DNA of 47,410 bases from an uncultured Bacteroidota bacterium (GTDB lineage: Bacteria; Bacteroidota; Bacteroidia; Bacteroidales; GCA-2748055): contig CAKZNC010000170.1 in the NCBI GenBank assembly GCA_937129385.1, positions 1 to 47,410 on the forward strand, given 5' to 3'. Numbering within the stretch: the first letter of the stretch is position 1; each line of letters begins with the position of its first letter. Positions 45,504-47,410 of this stretch are shown here, piece by piece. The notes beneath the pieces were generated by a model. It was not told where the DNA came from. It did not search any database and was given only the letters and a program-made list of their open reading frames with translations. The position numbers were made by a program, and so were the translations under genes.

Positions 45504-45548
45504 GGTCGAATCCGATTCAAAACATGCATTTCATCGATAAAAACAGGG

Positions 45549-45556
45549 TACATTTG
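45549..45556 (+). promoter_or_regulatory. Candidate -7 element of the LytTR gene
   Basis: TACATTTG is an exact TAnnTTTG match 32 bases before the chosen ATG at 45589; a GCATTTC about 20 bases upstream is only a weak -33. Confidence 0.4.
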
Positions 45557-45588
45557 TAAATGACGGAATTTTGCACCAATTTTCATTC

Positions 45589-46335
45589 ATGAATCGAATT
45601 TTTCAGATCTTTTTCTGGTTTTTTATTTCCCTGGGCCTCCTGGTATTGTTTGGGTCAATCTCGGGAAATTATACATACGCCTTTTATTTCCTTGCTTTTT
45701 TTATTCCCGTGGTGATCATGACCTCCTGGGTATTTACAGGTATTCTGATTCCAAACTACCTGTTGAAAAAGCGATATCGGAAATTTTTGCTATACTCTCT
45801 GTATACCCTGATCATTTCACTGGACCTTGAGATGTTACTTGTTTTCCTGGCATTTATTGTGATCAGCTACTATGATTTTGCAAACCTTGCTGCCATCATA
45901 GATATATATAAATGGATGCCCATCGTAATGTACCTGGTGGTATTCCTGGCGGGGTTTACCAATGTTGCTATCCAGCTGATCAGGAACCAGGAACAAGGGA
46001 GTGTACCTTCACCTGCATTAACAGTCAGATCGGAACGCAAAAGCAGGCGGATACTGTTGACACAGATCATGTATATTGAAAGCATGTCTGATTACATTCG
46101 GATCATTCTTGAAGATGGTGAAAAGGTCATTACCAGGGAGCGGATCAGTGCCATTCATCGTCAGCTTCCGGATGATTTCATCCGCATCCACAGGTCATTT
46201 GTAGTCAATAAGTCGAAGGTGACTGCTTATAATCGTGAGCAGTTTGTCGTGGGTGAGATCGAGATACCGGTAAGTCGTACATACAGAAGTGAGGCACTGA
46301 ACCTGGTAAGCGGAAATGATCCGGGAGCAATATAA
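45589..46335 (+). CDS. Membrane-anchored LytTR transcription regulator
   Basis: A 248-residue regulator with four membrane helices in the first 135 residues and a C-terminal LytTR DNA-binding domain (about 145-242). The domain shows ILLTQIMYIESMSDYIRI, the TRERISAIHRQLP helix, and DDFIRIHRSFVVNKSKV, all typical of LytTR. The receiver domain found in most LytTR regulators is replaced by the membrane part, so it may sense a membrane or extracellular signal directly or through a kinase partner. The ATG at 45589 is preferred to the upstream TTG at 45571. Its target may be the divergent ExbB-like gene. Confidence 0.88.
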   Translation: MNRIFQIFFWFFISLGLLVLFGSISGNYTYAFYFLAFFIPVVIMTSWVFTGILIPNYLLKKRYRKFLLYSLYTLIISLDLEMLLVFLAFIVISYYDFANLAAIIDIYKWMPIVMYLVVFLAGFTNVAIQLIRNQEQGSVPSPALTVRSERKSRRILLTQIMYIESMSDYIRIILEDGEKVITRERISAIHRQLPDDFIRIHRSFVVNKSKVTAYNREQFVVGEIEIPVSRTYRSEALNLVSGNDPGAI

Positions 46336-46344
46336 ATTTTATCA

Positions 46345-46396
46345 CTGGGCAAAAGGAATGATCTTGCTGAGGTCCTTTGCCAGGTGATTAAATCAC
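46345..46396. other. Two hairpins between convergent genes
   Basis: CTGGGCAAAAGGA (46345-46357) pairs with TCCTTTGCCAG (46373-46383) with two bulges, and GTGAT-TAA-ATCAC (46384-46396) follows. There is no T-run, so they are at best weak terminators for the LytTR gene or its convergent neighbour. Confidence 0.35.
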
Positions 46397-46404
46397 GGAC
46401 TCAG

Positions 46405-46782
46405 TCATCGTTTTTTCCCTGATCTCCTGGTTCCGCGGGTAACATTTGCAGCATGGATATTGCCACCGCTCCATGTGGCTCCTGATCTTCTTTCCCTGAA
46501 AGGAGAATCGTTCATGCTCCATCCTTTGGTCTGACTATTTTTACCAGTGGGGTTATTTTCCTCCTGGCTTTCCCCCGATTTGTAATTATTGATGATCTCC
46601 TCCATTCGGTCCAGGTGCTCTCTTCTTTTCCTTATTACCAGGGGGAGATAGACAAGGAAAAGTATGATGGCACCTGCAAGCAACATTACAAGGTGGGCAG
46701 GTAAACCCATTAGCATTGCAACGATCCAGCCTGCAAAAAAGAAGGCAGAGAGAAATCCAGAAATATAAATATAGGTCTTCAT
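46405..46782 (-). CDS. Small membrane protein of unknown function
   Basis: A 125-residue protein with two membrane helices (about 5-27 and 30-50), then a charged cytoplasmic tail (about 51-125) rich in Arg, Lys, Ser and Gly and probably disordered. The helix-turn-helix-then-basic-tail layout is common among uncharacterised Bacteroidota membrane proteins. It starts 52 bases downstream of the 67-residue gene on the same strand, so the two may be co-transcribed. No family recognised. Confidence 0.6.
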   Translation of the reverse strand: MKTYIYISGFLSAFFFAGWIVAMLMGLPAHLVMLLAGAIILFLVYLPLVIRKRREHLDRMEEIINNYKSGESQEENNPTGKNSQTKGWSMNDSPFRERRSGATWSGGNIHAANVTRGTRRSGKKR

Positions 46783-46834
46783 AAAGCAAGTTTTGTCATT
46801 TCATCTGTAGTTTCAAAAGGTCCCGTGAGGAGGT

Positions 46835-47038
46835 TTACGCATGATAGAATTGGAATGTGTTTTTACGGTCCTTCAGGGAATGCTCGATCCAGTTTCTGAT
46901 TCTATAGACTACCTCAGTCTCATTCTTTGAACTTCGCAATATCTCCTCGAGCTGAGGATTTTCGTCAAGCAGTATTTTCAGCAGCTTATGAGACTGAACG
47001 TTGATCGCTATCCTGTCAAGCTTTTCTATCTCAGTCAT
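46835..47038 (-). CDS. Small helical protein of unknown function
   Basis: A 67-residue, mostly helical cytoplasmic protein with no signal peptide and no recognised domain. Support for it being a real gene comes from a good promoter just upstream (TTG, 20 bases, TACCTTAA), amphipathic helix composition, and its position before the small membrane protein gene. Confidence 0.5.
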   Translation of the reverse strand: MTEIEKLDRIAINVQSHKLLKILLDENPQLEEILRSSKNETEVVYRIRNWIEHSLKDRKNTFQFYHA

Positions 47039-47410
47039 GAGTCCTACTGTTTACGGGTTAAGGTATTAAAATATGTGGGGATTGTCAATTATTGCCGCAT
47101 GTCAGTAAGTATAATTTCTATATGGGTTCCCGGGGCATTTGCTTATCCACTGTATTCCTGACGCTTTAATTGCAACCTTTTGATTGGTCTACTCGTGCCT
47201 GTTAGAAGTAATTTTCTGAAAATTAAGGAAAATGAAAATTTTGGAAATTGATTCAAAAGGTTTTCATGCTGGAGTTGATTTTAATGTTGAACGGTCGTTT
47301 GCAAGAGAGGAATATTAATATCCTTGTTTGAGACCTCCTGCGTTCAATTAACAGTTTTAACACGAACCTTTGTTCGTGATCGTGGTTAATCTTTGGATTC
47401 TAACTGATTA
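47039..47410. other. Stretch without a gene at the right edge
   Basis: Apart from the promoter above, no credible coding frame, tRNA or repeat array is seen. A short perfect hairpin CACGAAC-CTTT-GTTCGTG lies at 47361-47378 without a T-run. The stretch probably contains the upstream region of a gene beyond the window. Confidence 0.5.
47058..47088 (-). promoter_or_regulatory. Candidate promoter of the 67-residue gene
   Basis: On the minus strand TTGACA (TTG at 47086-47088) and TACCTTAA (47058-47065) are spaced by 20 bases, close to the Bacteroidota promoter layout. Confidence 0.5.

Noticed and set aside
1-47410. tRNA genes, insertion sequences, prophage or CRISPR array
   Set aside because: No cloverleaf-like intergenic stretch, transposase or phage motif, or regularly spaced repeat was seen; intergenic gaps are mostly short.

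Overview
The window is chromosomal DNA of a Bacteroidota bacterium, most likely a Bacteroidales/Marinilabiliales-type marine or sediment lineage. This rests on gene content: the purH-mreBCD-mrdA-rodA order, several DUF1080 proteins, a TonB-plug protein without a barrel, DUF5009 and DUF6340-like proteins, a tricorn protease, and many lipoproteins. It also rests on the Bacteroidota-style -7 promoter element TAnnTTTG or close variants upstream of many genes. Gene density is high. No tRNA, rRNA, insertion sequence, phage gene or CRISPR array was seen.

Layout. 1-7032 (minus): purine synthesis gene purH followed by the rod-shape cassette mreB-mreC-mreD-mrdA-rodA; rodA runs off the left edge. 7197-16412: housekeeping genes, namely an orphan MacB-type permease, MgtE, RsmA, a thioesterase/PatB-like/GAF trio, a small heat-shock protein, an EamA transporter and glucose-6-phosphate isomerase. 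16589-23593: extracytoplasmic hydrolysis (M28 peptidase, DUF1080 lipoprotein, tricorn protease), a cupin and a PPK2 kinase. 23708-33429: DUF5009 membrane acyltransferase, DUF6340-like protein, quinone-oxidoreductase-like enzyme, DUF1593 lipoprotein with upp, two more DUF1080 proteins and a NatA/NatB-type ABC exporter with an unknown secreted protein.

33652-39268 is a compact four-gene unit of unknown function. It encodes a response regulator fused to a degenerate histidine kinase (phospho-acceptor His replaced by Asp), a 1023-residue ABCG-like transporter with an unusual N-terminal half and a large extracytoplasmic insert, a helical lipoprotein and a small secreted protein. An MG2/TonB-plug protein follows. 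This is the best candidate here for an undescribed system.

41744-44990 is a second notable locus. A Crp/Fnr regulator diverges from a ten-CXXCH (plus one CX3CH) cytochrome lipoprotein and a tandem-rhodanese lipoprotein, with a CRP-geometry palindrome between them and a strong terminator after the rhodanese gene. It suggests sulfur- or chalcogen-linked or extracellular electron transfer under redox control. The right end holds a short MotA/TolQ/ExbB-like protein, a membrane-bound LytTR regulator, two small unknown genes, and a stretch after 47038 with no gene seen.
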